Assembly: GCF_022867865.1 (NCBI RefSeq)
Contig: NZ_JALIEC010000004.1
Span: forward strand, 404,338 to 468,337
Origin: Phaeobacter sp. J2-8
GTDB lineage: Bacteria; Pseudomonadota; Alphaproteobacteria; Rhodobacterales; Rhodobacteraceae
DNA length: 64,000 nt
Direction: 5' to 3'
Shown here: positions 35,821-44,811 of the stretch, piece after piece
How positions within the stretch are numbered: the stretch's first letter is position 1
How the letters are laid out: every line of letters starts with the position of its first letter
Program-made: the position numbers and the translations under genes
Notes under the pieces: model-generated
The model's input: only the letters and a program-made list of their open reading frames with translations
Database searches by the model: none
What the model was told of the DNA's origin: nothing

Positions 35821-36743
35821 AAATAGTGACACGCCAATCGTTTGGCGATCAAATTGACTGGGCCATGATCGTGGATGCCATTGACGCCGGACACCGGATG
35901 CCACCCGCCCATATCGAGGATGTCTTCCTCGGCCCGCCGGGGCGCACGCTGCTTAGTCGCGCAGCCTGGATCGAGGGTTTGGGATATGGCGTCAAAAGCG
36001 TCACTGTCATGGCGGAAAACCCGGCCCGTGGCCTGCCCACGGTTCAGGGCGCGATGTTGGTATTCGAAGACCGCGCCGGGGCGCTGATTGCCACCATCGA
36101 CAGCCCATTGGTCACGGATTTGAAAACCGCATCCGACAGCGCGCTTGGCGCACGTTATCTGGCCCGCAAGGACAGCAAGACATTGCTGATCCTTGGCGCA
36201 GGACAGGTCGCGCGCAATGTCGCCGCCGCCTATCGCCAGATCTTGCCCGGTCTTGAGCGTATCATGATCTGGAACCGCACGGCGGACAAAGCGCGTGCCT
36301 TGGCGGCGGATCTTGTGGCCAGCGGTTTGCCGGTCGAGGCCGTGACCGATCTTGCCGATGCGGCCGGTCAGGCCGATATCGTTGTCACCGCCACCATGTC
36401 GAGCGACCCGGTGCTTCGTGGTGAGTGGATCACCCCCGGCACCCATGTCGATCTGATCGGGGCGTTCCGGGCAGAAATGCGCGAGGCTGACGATGCGCTG
36501 TTGCAAAAGGCCCGGATCTTTGTCGACAGCCGCGACACCACCATGCACCACATCGGCGAGCTGAAAATTCCCCTGGCCAGCGGGGCAATCGCCGAAACCG
36601 ATGTCTTGGCCGATCTTTACCAGTTGAGCCAGGGTCAGGTCGGGCGCACCGGCCCCGACGACATCACCGTTTTCAAGAATGGCGGCGGGGCGCATCTGGA
36701 TCTGATGACCGCCTTTGCCATCCTTGGCGACGTCGACCAATAA
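35817..36743 (+). CDS. Ornithine cyclodeaminase/mu-crystallin family protein, probable 1-pyrroline-2-carboxylate reductase
   Basis: 308 residues. The Rossmann domain has LLILGAGQVARNVAAAYRQI, with later motifs DIVVTATMSSDPVLRGEWIT, PGTHVDLIGAFRAEMREADD and HHIGELKIPLASGAI. The family includes ornithine cyclodeaminase, alanine dehydrogenase and the NAD(P)H-dependent reductases that turn 1-pyrroline-2-carboxylate into L-proline. The AcnX-type dehydratase in the same locus produces exactly that substrate, so the reductase role is favoured. It overlaps the transporter ATPase gene by four bases. Confidence 0.82.
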   Translation: MKIVTRQSFGDQIDWAMIVDAIDAGHRMPPAHIEDVFLGPPGRTLLSRAAWIEGLGYGVKSVTVMAENPARGLPTVQGAMLVFEDRAGALIATIDSPLVTDLKTASDSALGARYLARKDSKTLLILGAGQVARNVAAAYRQILPGLERIMIWNRTADKARALAADLVASGLPVEAVTDLADAAGQADIVVTATMSSDPVLRGEWITPGTHVDLIGAFRAEMREADDALLQKARIFVDSRDTTMHHIGELKIPLASGAIAETDVLADLYQLSQGQVGRTGPDDITVFKNGGGAHLDLMTAFAILGDVDQ

Positions 36744-36766
36744 TTTGCTGAATAAGGATAAAATCC

Positions 36767-37693
36767 ATGTTGGATGAAAAACAGACCTCGCATGATGCCG
36801 AAGAAGATCCCCGGAACCTTGACACCAAGGTCTATGTCAACGGCGAGATCGTGCATCGGGACGAGGCCAAGGTGTCGGTCTATGACAGTGGTTTCATGCT
36901 GGGTGATGGCATGTGGGAAGGCATGCGCCTGTACAACGGCAAATGGGCCTTTTTCGAGGAACATATGGACCGCTTTTTCGGCTCCTGCCACGCTGTATCG
37001 CTGGATGTGGGCATGGACCGCGCCGGCATTCTTGACGCGCTGACCCGCACAGCCGCGGCCAACGGCATGACCGACAATGCCCATTGCCGTCTGATGCTGA
37101 CCCGCGGCAAAAAGGCCAAGCCGTATCAACACCCGTCGTTGAGCCGCTCTGGCCCGACGCTGGTGATCATCATGGAACATTCCAAGCCCTCTGCCGCCTT
37201 GCAAACCCGTGGCATTTCCCTGGCAACCGTCCCGCAGGTGCGTGGCCTGCCGATGAGCCAGGATGCCAAATACAACAGCCATTCAAAGCTGAACTGCGTG
37301 CTGGCCTGTATTCAGGCGCAACAGGTGGGCGCAGATGAGGCGCTGATGCTTGATCCGCATGGTTTCGTGAACACCACCAACGCCTGCAACTTCTTTATTG
37401 TGCGCAAGGGCGCGGTGTGGACCTCGACCGGGGATTATTGCATGGCCGGTGTCACCCGCCAAAAGGTGATCGACCTGTGCAAGGCCAATGACATCCCGGT
37501 CCATGAACGCAATTATTCGCTGTATGAAACCTATAGCGCAGATGAGGCTTTCATGACCGGCACCTTTGGTGCGCAGACCCCGGTTGGCACCATCGACGGC
37601 AAGGCAATCGGCAATGGCCAGCGCCCCGTGATGGAACGCATTCAGGCGCTGTACAAGGATCTGATCCGCGCCGACACAGGGGCAACATTGTGA
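36767..37693 (+). CDS. Class IV (branched-chain/D-amino-acid type) aminotransferase
   Basis: 308-residue PLP enzyme. VYVNGEIVHRDEAKVSVYDS followed by GFMLGDGMWEGMRLYNGKW is the class IV N-terminal domain. The likely PLP lysine lies in YNSHSKLNCVLACIQA. In the C-terminal motif, EALMLDPHGFVNTTNACNFF, threonine stands where many members have the glutamate that pairs with the PLP nitrogen, as read by eye. YDSGFMLGDGMWEG is otherwise typical. Acceptor and donor are unknown; the operon suggests a proline-related or ring-opened amino acid. The stop overlaps the ProC start (GTGA). Confidence 0.83.
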   Translation: MLDEKQTSHDAEEDPRNLDTKVYVNGEIVHRDEAKVSVYDSGFMLGDGMWEGMRLYNGKWAFFEEHMDRFFGSCHAVSLDVGMDRAGILDALTRTAAANGMTDNAHCRLMLTRGKKAKPYQHPSLSRSGPTLVIIMEHSKPSAALQTRGISLATVPQVRGLPMSQDAKYNSHSKLNCVLACIQAQQVGADEALMLDPHGFVNTTNACNFFIVRKGAVWTSTGDYCMAGVTRQKVIDLCKANDIPVHERNYSLYETYSADEAFMTGTFGAQTPVGTIDGKAIGNGQRPVMERIQALYKDLIRADTGATL

Positions 37694-38502
37694 GGGCGAT
37701 CAACGACCGCGGCATGGTGGTGATCGGCTGCGGCTTCATGGGCAAGGCGTTGTTGGAGGGGTGGCTGTCCAGCGGCGTCGCGCCGGGGGCGATCCATGTG
37801 CAGGATCCGGCTCCCTCGGACTGGCTCAAGGCGCAAACCGGGTTCCATCTGAACCAAGCGCTGCCTGACAACCCGGCTGTTCTGGTCATTGCGACCAAGC
37901 CGCAGGTTCTGGGGGATGTCCTGCCGCCGCTTGCCGCTTTTGGCGATGGCGACACCATTGTGGTGACCATCGCAACCGGCGCGCCACTGGCCTATTATGA
38001 AGCTGTCTTTGGCGCGAAAACGCCGGTGGTTCGGGCGATGCCCAACCTGCTGGCCGCCGTCGGGGCCGGGATCACCGTGTTTGCCAGCAATGCCAATGTG
38101 AGCGATGCACAGAGCGCCCTGGCCAGCGCGCTTTTTGGCGCGGTTGGTGCGGCGGTCGAACTGGAGGACGAGGCGCAATTGCACGCCGTGACCGGCATTT
38201 CGGGGTCCGGTCCGGCCTATGTCTTTGCCATGGCCGAAGCCATGACCAAGGCGGGCGAGGCAATGGGATTGCCGCGTGATCTGGCCACCACACTTGCGGT
38301 GCACACCGTCGCCGGGGCGGGCGAGATGATGCGCGAAACCGGCACCGATGCCGGTGACTTGCGCCGGGCTGTGACGTCAAAAGGCGGCACAACCGCCGAA
38401 GCCTTGGCACATCTTCTGGCCCCGAAAACCGGTTTGTTCGATCTGATGGAAACGGCCGCCTGTGCGTCCCGCGACCGAAGCATCGCGCTGAGCCAACCCT
38501 AA
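37690..38502 (+). CDS. proC: Pyrroline-5-carboxylate reductase
   Basis: 270-residue NAD(P)H-dependent reductase that interconverts 1-pyrroline-5-carboxylate and L-proline. The N-terminal Rossmann segment MVVIGCGFMGKALLEGWLSS and the C-terminal dimerisation helix signature (ALHAVTGISGSGPAYVF-type, here HAVTGISGSGPAYVFAMAEA; then GDLRRAVTSKGGTTAEALAH) are diagnostic. The start is GTG 37690, overlapping the aminotransferase stop. A catabolic-operon ProC may be a paralogue of a biosynthetic one elsewhere. It is last in the operon and is followed by a terminator at 38546. Confidence 0.92.
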   Translation: MRAINDRGMVVIGCGFMGKALLEGWLSSGVAPGAIHVQDPAPSDWLKAQTGFHLNQALPDNPAVLVIATKPQVLGDVLPPLAAFGDGDTIVVTIATGAPLAYYEAVFGAKTPVVRAMPNLLAAVGAGITVFASNANVSDAQSALASALFGAVGAAVELEDEAQLHAVTGISGSGPAYVFAMAEAMTKAGEAMGLPRDLATTLAVHTVAGAGEMMRETGTDAGDLRRAVTSKGGTTAEALAHLLAPKTGLFDLMETAACASRDRSIALSQP

Positions 38503-38545
38503 CCTTTGTGCCAGGCTAACAAGACCAGATACCCCCCGAAATTCA

Positions 38546-38573
38546 AAAAGGCCGACGTGATCGTCGGCCTTTT
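38546..38573 (+). terminator. Bidirectional intrinsic terminator between proC and the TonB receptor gene
   Basis: AAAAGGCCGAC (38546-38556) pairs perfectly with GTCGGCCTTTT (38563-38573) around a six-base loop. The A-run on one side and the T-run on the other make it work on both strands, as fits the two convergent genes. Confidence 0.9.
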
Positions 38574-38602
38574 CCATGTCGTCAGTCCCGATCCCGAGGG
38601 CG

Positions 38603-40610
38603 TCAGAACCGCATTTCTGCGCTCAGCCGGAAGGACCGACCGGGTTCGTTCAACGGCACCACCGCGTCGACGAATTCCTGACCATAGGTGGCGCGCGCCG
38701 CATAATCTTCGTCAAACAGATTGTTGATCTCGGCGCGCAGCGTCAGGCCGCCGAAACTGGCGGGGGTATATTCGACAAAGGCATTGGCAACGGCATACCC
38801 CGGCAAGGTCGGCCCTTCGCCCCCGGTGGCGGTGTCATAGGTGTTTTCAGAATCCAGCGCGATTTGCGCATCGCCGCCAATCAGCAAACCATTTTCGAAC
38901 CGATGCGCGGTGTGCAGCGTAATGAACTCGCCCATCGGCATGGTCAGGTAATTGCCGGTATAGGAATTTGCGGTCCGCCCGTTCACCTCGGTGTCCAGTT
39001 TGGCATAACCGACACGGGCAAAACCATTCATCCAGGCATAACCAATGCCCAGCTCATACCCCTGCGACAGAACATCCGCCGAAAGCGCCGGACCGGCCCC
39101 GTAACTTGCCGCCCGTGCATTGTCGAGCGCGGTGGAAAACACCTTGCCGTCCAGGGTCCAATTGCCGGTTTGATAGGCCGCCGCGACATAGAAACTGTCC
39201 GATGTGACCTCTTTGATGTCATCCGCATAGGTCCAGGACGGGTTCATGATAAAGTTCTCGGCCAGCTCGATCCCGCCCCAGACATGGGCATAGCCCGCGC
39301 TTAACGTCAGCGCCTGCGTCACGTCCCATTCACCAGAGATATTGCCGGACAGGCCAGAGGCCGATTGCGTCGAGCCGTCAACACCTTCGAATTCCTGAAA
39401 ATCGACACGCCCCCCCAGCGACACACGTGTGCTGGCCGTTGGTTCAAGCCGCGCCTGCGCAAAGATCCCGAAATTGCGCAGATGCTCTTCGGCGGCTTCA
39501 TCCCATGCGGCATCCGGCAGATAGAAATAATCCGACTCTGCCTCGTCAGAATAAAAATCGATCCCCGCGGTGATCGACCCATTGGCCAGATTGAACCGGT
39601 TCTGAATGACGCCACTCAGGCTATCGGTTGATCCATTGATCTGTTGATCCGGTTCCGTGATCCGCAGGTCGGTGACACTATAGGCCAGCTGGATCTTGGG
39701 ATCCCACCAGCCGTCAGGCGCCGTTTCGGTATAGGTCAGCACATAATTCGTGCGGTCAAGATCGTAGGGGCGGGTGTCCGGCACCGGTCGGCCGCCGATA
39801 ATGGCCCCGATGTTGGCACGATAGGGCCGGGCATTGTCATCCTTGACCCGCTCCATCGAAAATTCCAACCGGCTGCCGCTTTCGGTTTCATAGGCGAATT
39901 TGGCAAGGCCGCTCAGAACATCGGTGCCAGAGCCCACAATGTCATCGCCGTCGCCGTCAATGCGATTGTCGCCCTCGGCATATTTGGCAAACCCAAGGTA
40001 TTCAAACCCGCCTTCCACGCCATAGACCGACAGGCTGTTGGACAGAATTCCGCCGTTGCTGTCGTATTCGAGCTTGTAGCGCCCGCCCATGGATTTGTCC
40101 GCATCCAACAGATCAGCCGCGTCTTTGGTTTCATAGGCCAATGACCCGCCAAGCGCGCCGGGGCCAGGCATCGGCCGGGGCCACACCGGGATCAATCCGC
40201 ACCGCTTTCAGCAGGGCCGGATCAATCAGCGTGGTCGTGTTGTGATGGAAAATCTTGTTGTTTTGCCGCGCCCCGTCGATCGAGATGGCAAGGTTGTTTT
40301 CTTCGATCCCCTGCACATAAACCTTCTGCGACATCGGAATAGAGCTGCCGACCGCGATGGTCGGCTCTGCCACAAACAATTCTGATAGATCGGCGGGATT
40401 GCTGAGCGCAATTCCGGCGCTTGTCACATCGACCTCGCCCGTGGCCAGGTCCGACAGACCTTCCTCGCCGGCGGAGATGGGGTTGAACTGAGGCGGGGCC
40501 AGAACAATCGTTCCAAGGAACGCGTCTTCCGCAGAAACCACAGTGGCTGACGAGAATCCGACGATGGTCGTTCCCGCCAGAATGGACATGAGAGCTTTGG
40601 ATTTCATCAT
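38603..40610 (-). pseudogene. TonB-dependent outer-membrane receptor (heme/iron type), single-base frameshift
   Basis: The first frame holds a signal peptide (LMSILAGTTIVGFSSATVVS) and plug domain (VTSAGIALSNPADLSELFVA, MSQKVYVQGIEENNLAISID, GARQNNKIFHHNTTTLIDPA) ending RIDPGVAPADA. One extra base at 40166 shifts the reading; the next frame resumes GPGALGGSLAYETKDAADLL and continues through the beta-barrel to EPGRSFRLSAEMRF with a C-terminal aromatic, as in outer-membrane proteins. Deleting that base gives a 668-residue receptor of the heme/hemoglobin/transferrin-receptor type. It faces the proC operon and follows the nine-gene operon on the same strand 200 bases away. Decay or sequencing error not resolved. 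Confidence 0.82.
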
Positions 40611-40812
40611 CCGCGCGCCTTTTCATTGATTAAGGAAAAGGTAGCTTGCGACGATATGCTGGCGGCCTGATTGCGGTGCAAGACCATGCCGCTTGTGCCA
40701 TGTCAATTTGTCGGGCCGCTGGCCGCAATCCCGATGTGACCGCTGTGCAACAATCCCGGTTTGGCAAGCGAATGTGCGGGCACAGGTCGGCTGTCCTGCA
40801 CCCAAGGTGGGG

Positions 40813-42228
40813 CTAGCGGATATAGCCTTCGGCGGCGGCGGTCAGATCCGTCAGATCAATGGTGCCTTTTGCGATCCGCAGCATCATCCGCCCCCGGTCA
40901 AGACAGTACAGATTTGGAAAGGCGGCGATCCGATCTTGCGTTTCCTGCGGGTCCAGCCCGGTAGTGCCATCGCCATAAAAATGTCCGTTGCGTTCGATGT
41001 GCCCGACACCCAATGTGGCGGCTAGGCTCAGATCCTGTTGCAGCGCCAGCCCCGGCGGGGTCGACAGATCCTCGGCCGACATGAAGTATCGCGTATCCCC
41101 CGCAGCGTCGTTCCAGACCGCCACGCGGACACGGTTCAACAGGGCGCGGTACACCCCTTTGCAGGATTTGGACGATATCCCGCGATACCCCATGTCGCGT
41201 GCTTTGAGGAACGCATCGGGGCTGTCGTCGGATTCGTCGATTTCAACCGCCAGATCCCCCAATTCGGGGCCAAGCGGCGTCGACAATGCCGTGGCGCGGG
41301 CAATCGGCTGTTCGACAAAGCCTGTCGCCGCGACCAGCCGCGCCAGGCGCGGATCTGCCGTAATGCGGTGCCAAAACGCGGCAAAGGTCGCGCCATCGGG
41401 AAATTGCTCGTTCCCATCCAGCGTCACCGTGAGGTCGGGAATACCGTCAAGGATCGCCGCAATCGCCACCAACCGGTTGTGATCGAAATCCCCGTCGCCA
41501 GAGAGTTTCAGTTTGAAGGCGCTCAGCCCCCAGGTGGCAATTGCAGCTTGCAGCGTTTCGGGCAGGCCATCGTTCACCCGACGCTCTGCCGGCAGGTCGG
41601 CCACGGTCAGGGGGTCGATCTGGCCGATTGTATGGCGCGCGCGCAATGTCGGCGCGGGGCGCAGCGTGGCAAGGGTTGCGGTGATCTGGTCTTGTGACAG
41701 ATCCGGTGCCGTGGCCGGGGTCAGCCCGAACAGATTGTCACGCACAAGTGTGGCAAAGGGCAGGGCGCAATGGGTGCAGAGCGCGGCGATCACCGCCTTG
41801 TCGATCAACGCCATGCCAAAGCCCGCCACCAGGGCATTCAACCCCTCTGTCGCGGCCTCTGCCCGCTGGGCGGCATCATGCGCGGCATGCAGGCCAAAGG
41901 CGGTCATTTCCGCACCGTGGTCCAGGTAGCGTTGCCGGGTCAGGGCCAGCGCCCGGCGCAGCTGTTCGACATTCTGGTCATTGGTCAGTTCCGGCGATTT
42001 GTCGAACCATTTGGGCGCCATCAGTTCCGCCGCTGTGCCGGTGGCCATGCGCCCGTCGGCAAAGGTCAGGGTGACGCGCGCCACCGCCTGAACGGCCTGC
42101 CGCAGGGTGACCGCGCCGTAGCGAAACGGAATCCGAAGCCCCACGGGGCGCTCGTCAAATGTGATCTCGGTAACGCGAAAACGCGGCGCGGTGTCGATCA
42201 TGGTATCGGATACCTTTGTGCTGGACAT
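40813..42228 (-). CDS. Divergent enolase-superfamily protein
   Basis: 471 residues, longer than the usual 360-400. Barrel motifs are FKLKLSGDGDFDHN (KxK), VTLDGNEQF (Asp-Asn ligand), FVEQPI (Glu), VEIDESDD (Asp) and GISSKSCKGVYRA (Lys-containing final strand). A lysine on each side of the active site resembles the muconate-lactonizing/dipeptide-epimerase subgroup, yet the N-terminal 200 residues are unusually long and poorly recognisable. ATG 42228 is used; ATG 42201 is an alternative with a palindrome, GGTATC-C-GATACC, just upstream. It is the last gene of the nine-gene operon. Reaction unknown: cycloisomerase, racemase or dehydratase. Confidence 0.72.
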   Translation of the reverse strand: MSSTKVSDTMIDTAPRFRVTEITFDERPVGLRIPFRYGAVTLRQAVQAVARVTLTFADGRMATGTAAELMAPKWFDKSPELTNDQNVEQLRRALALTRQRYLDHGAEMTAFGLHAAHDAAQRAEAATEGLNALVAGFGMALIDKAVIAALCTHCALPFATLVRDNLFGLTPATAPDLSQDQITATLATLRPAPTLRARHTIGQIDPLTVADLPAERRVNDGLPETLQAAIATWGLSAFKLKLSGDGDFDHNRLVAIAAILDGIPDLTVTLDGNEQFPDGATFAAFWHRITADPRLARLVAATGFVEQPIARATALSTPLGPELGDLAVEIDESDDSPDAFLKARDMGYRGISSKSCKGVYRALLNRVRVAVWNDAAGDTRYFMSAEDLSTPPGLALQQDLSLAATLGVGHIERNGHFYGDGTTGLDPQETQDRIAAFPNLYCLDRGRMMLRIAKGTIDLTDLTAAAEGYIR

Positions 42229-42278
42229 GCAAGGCGCGGCAGACTTCTCCGCCGCGCCAAAACCCGTGTCAGACGGGC

Positions 42279-43259
42279 TTACTTTGCCGGATAGGCCAGG
42301 TCGTCATCAATGAAATCATTGGAGAATTTTGTCGTGATCTCCATGTCGGGCAGGCCATAAGCCTCTTGCACCACGACATAATCATTGGCCACCCTGTCCA
42401 TATCCCATGCGCCGATCGGCAAATCCGATCCCGATCCCGGCATCACACGCGCGGCATATTCGAATTGACGTTCTGCATCCGACGCCTTCATCGACACCGA
42501 ACTGGACAGCGCATCGGTGCAGGGTTTCGGCGTTTCCAGACAGAAGGCAAAGGCCTTTTGCGTGACCTGCACCACCTGTTTCACGGCCTCGGCTTTTTCG
42601 GCCAGCACCGCGTCGGCGGCGTAATAGGCCAGACTATAGGTGTTCATGCCATTGTCGCGCAGCAGGGCAAAGCCCAGATCATCGCCAAAGATGTCTTCAT
42701 AGATGAAATGCACAGAGTAGAAATGCGTCGTGACATCCACCGCCCCCGATTGCAGCGCCGCGAGCTTGCCGGTGGGTTGCAGGTTGACCCATTCCACCGC
42801 GTCCGGATCAATCCCCAAAGCGCGCGAGGCTGGTTGCCACATCTGGCGGGTGGCATCAAATGCCGGTGCGCCGATCTTCTTGCCGGTGAAATCCTTTACC
42901 GTTTCGATGCCAGAGCTTTTCTTCCAGTAAAGCCCGGCGGCGTTGTCGTTATAGGCGACAAACACACCGGTAAACGGCGCGCCCTTGGCCAGAAATTGCA
43001 GCGCGGTGGGCGTGTCGATGATGGCGATATCGGCTTGGCCAACCTCAAGCGCGGTGGCGGCCGCGCCCGATCCGGTGCCCTGGCGAATTTCCAGCGCGAC
43101 CCCGGCATCGGCATACCAGCCTTGTTGCTGCGCATAATAGACCGGCGCGTGATCGCCCCCGGCGGTCCAGTTCAGTTGCAGGCTCAGGTCTTCGGCCATA
43201 ACGGCAGAACCGGCCAGAAGCGCGGCACAGGCCACGGCGGTTGTCTTGGTATTGATCAT
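42279..43259 (-). CDS. NMT1/SsuA-type ABC substrate-binding protein
   Basis: 326-residue periplasmic binding protein. A signal peptide is clear (AVACAALLAGSAVMA, cleavage near residue 22). LQLNWTAGGDHAPVYYAQQQ then GWYADAGVALEIRQGTGSGA and ALEVGQADIAIIDTPTALQF are hallmarks of the NMT1/THI5-like family (nitrate, sulfonate, taurine, pyrimidine-precursor importers). Two cysteines near residue 240 (FCLETPKPC) may form a disulfide. It is encoded downstream of its permease and ATPase genes, 32 bases after the ATPase stop. Ligand unknown, presumably the substrate of the operon's CoA-linked pathway. Confidence 0.87.
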   Translation of the reverse strand: MINTKTTAVACAALLAGSAVMAEDLSLQLNWTAGGDHAPVYYAQQQGWYADAGVALEIRQGTGSGAAATALEVGQADIAIIDTPTALQFLAKGAPFTGVFVAYNDNAAGLYWKKSSGIETVKDFTGKKIGAPAFDATRQMWQPASRALGIDPDAVEWVNLQPTGKLAALQSGAVDVTTHFYSVHFIYEDIFGDDLGFALLRDNGMNTYSLAYYAADAVLAEKAEAVKQVVQVTQKAFAFCLETPKPCTDALSSSVSMKASDAERQFEYAARVMPGSGSDLPIGAWDMDRVANDYVVVQEAYGLPDMEITTKFSNDFIDDDLAYPAK

Positions 43260-43291
43260 TTTTTCCTCCCAATTGATTTTTGAACACCGGG

Positions 43292-44056
43292 TCAGTGCAT
43301 GCCCAGCAGCTGATAGATTTCGCGGGTGTATTCGCCGAATTTCTCGGTCGTCTTGATGTCGAGCGTGCGCGGCTCTGGCAGATCAATGGGGAAATGCGCC
43401 GCCATGCGTGCCGGGCCTGCGGTCATCACCGCGACCTTGCTGCCCAGGAACACCGCCTCTTGAATGCCATGGGTGACAAACAGGATCGTCTTGCTGCTTT
43501 CGCGCCAGATGCGCAGCAGCTCAAGGTTCATCCGTTCCCGCGTCAGCGCGTCCAGGGCACCAAAAGGTTCATCCATCAGGATCAGCTTTGGGTTATGCAC
43601 CAGCGCCCGCGCAATCGAGGCCCGTTGCTGCATCCCGCCCGACAATTGCTGGGGATAGGCGGTGGCGAATTTCGAAAGCCCGACCATTTCCAGCAAATCC
43701 AGCGCGCGCTCGCGGCTTTCCTTGCGCGGCAGGCCAAGGATTTCGGCCGGAAGCATCACGTTGTCGACGATATTGCGCCATTTCAGCAGCAGCGCCTTTT
43801 GAAACACCATGCCGATGTCACGACCCGGGGTGAAGGGGCTTTCGGGGTTGCCGACATCCACCGTGCCGCCGGATGCCTCGTGCAGATCGGCAAGGATCGA
43901 CAGGACTGTCGACTTGCCACATCCCGACGGGCCGACGATGGACACCAACTCTCCTTCTTCGACGTCGATGGTCACATCCTTGACCGCCAGGAATTCCTTG
44001 CTGCCGACCTTGAACGTCTTGGTCACGCCGACGAGGCGCACGAACGGTTCGGTCAT
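43292..44056 (-). CDS. SsuB/TauB-type ABC ATPase
   Basis: 254 residues. Walker A GPSGCGKSTVLSILADL, Q-loop MVFQKALLLKWRNIVDNVML, signature LSGGMQQRASIARALVHNP, Walker B LILMDEPFGALDALTRERM, and switch histidine VTHGIQEAVFLGSKVAVM. This is the aliphatic-sulfonate/nitrate importer pattern. ATG 44056 overlaps the permease stop (ATGA); the frame is open far upstream, but that stretch belongs to other genes. Confidence 0.9.
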   Translation of the reverse strand: MTEPFVRLVGVTKTFKVGSKEFLAVKDVTIDVEEGELVSIVGPSGCGKSTVLSILADLHEASGGTVDVGNPESPFTPGRDIGMVFQKALLLKWRNIVDNVMLPAEILGLPRKESRERALDLLEMVGLSKFATAYPQQLSGGMQQRASIARALVHNPKLILMDEPFGALDALTRERMNLELLRIWRESSKTILFVTHGIQEAVFLGSKVAVMTAGPARMAAHFPIDLPEPRTLDIKTTEKFGEYTREIYQLLGMH

Positions 44057-44808
44057 TGGTTGATCCCCTTGCGTGTGATGAAGAAATATTCGAGCGCGAT
44101 GACCACCCCATAGAGCGCCACGCCGATCATGGTGATGAACGCCAGCGCCATCATCATCGCCGAGGTGTTGAGCGCGTTCTGCTGGGCCAACAGGAAGTAG
44201 CCGAGACCCTTTTGCGAGGCGATGAATTCGCCCACGATGGCCCCGGCCACGGCCAGCACCGCGGCGACCTTCATCCCCGAAAACAGGAAGGGCAGCGAGC
44301 CGGGCAATTGGATCTTGAGAAAGATCTGCCAGCGATTGGCCTTCAGCGATTTCACCAGGTTCAACAGGTCCGGTTCGACCTCTTGCAGACCGCGATAGGT
44401 GGTCAACATGATCGGAAAGAAGCAGATGGTGAAGGCGATCACCATGTTCGGCACGATGCCATAGCCCAGCCAGACGATGAACAGCGGGGCCATCGCGACC
44501 TTGGGCACCATGTTCAACAACACCAGCAGCGGCATCAGCGCCGCGTTGAGGGCGGGCAGCCAGCTGAACAGCACCGCCAGCGCGACACCGATGATCACAG
44601 CCAGAAGATAGCCGCCAAAGATTTCCTGCGTGGTGGCCCAGATATGGGTGCCCCAATTGTAGGACGGCTCCCAGATCTCGGCAAAGGCGGCGCCGGGGCT
44701 GGGCAGGATATAGGCCGGAAGATCGGTCAGCACCGTGGCCAGCCACCAGGCGATGATGAAACCGGAAAGGCCCGCCGCGGCCCAGATATAACGTGACAAG
44801 AGTGTCAT
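44053..44808 (-). CDS. SsuC/TauC-type ABC permease
   Basis: 251-residue inner-membrane permease with six helices. LPAYILPSPGAAFAEIW is the family's N-terminal motif, and the coupling loop is GLQEVEPDLLNLVKSLKANR followed by WQIFLKIQLPGSLPFLFSG. GEFIASQKGLGYFLLAQQNA is also typical. The gene starts three bases after the SDR gene stop, so transport and enzyme genes form one transcript. Confidence 0.9.
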   Translation of the reverse strand: MTLLSRYIWAAAGLSGFIIAWWLATVLTDLPAYILPSPGAAFAEIWEPSYNWGTHIWATTQEIFGGYLLAVIIGVALAVLFSWLPALNAALMPLLVLLNMVPKVAMAPLFIVWLGYGIVPNMVIAFTICFFPIMLTTYRGLQEVEPDLLNLVKSLKANRWQIFLKIQLPGSLPFLFSGMKVAAVLAVAGAIVGEFIASQKGLGYFLLAQQNALNTSAMMMALAFITMIGVALYGVVIALEYFFITRKGINQ

Positions 44809-44811
44809 GGT

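Noticed and set aside
42202..42214. Palindrome GGTATC-C-GATACC as an operator
   Set aside because: It lies inside the 5' end of the enolase-like gene within a tight operon, so a promoter function there is unlikely; noted only for start choice.
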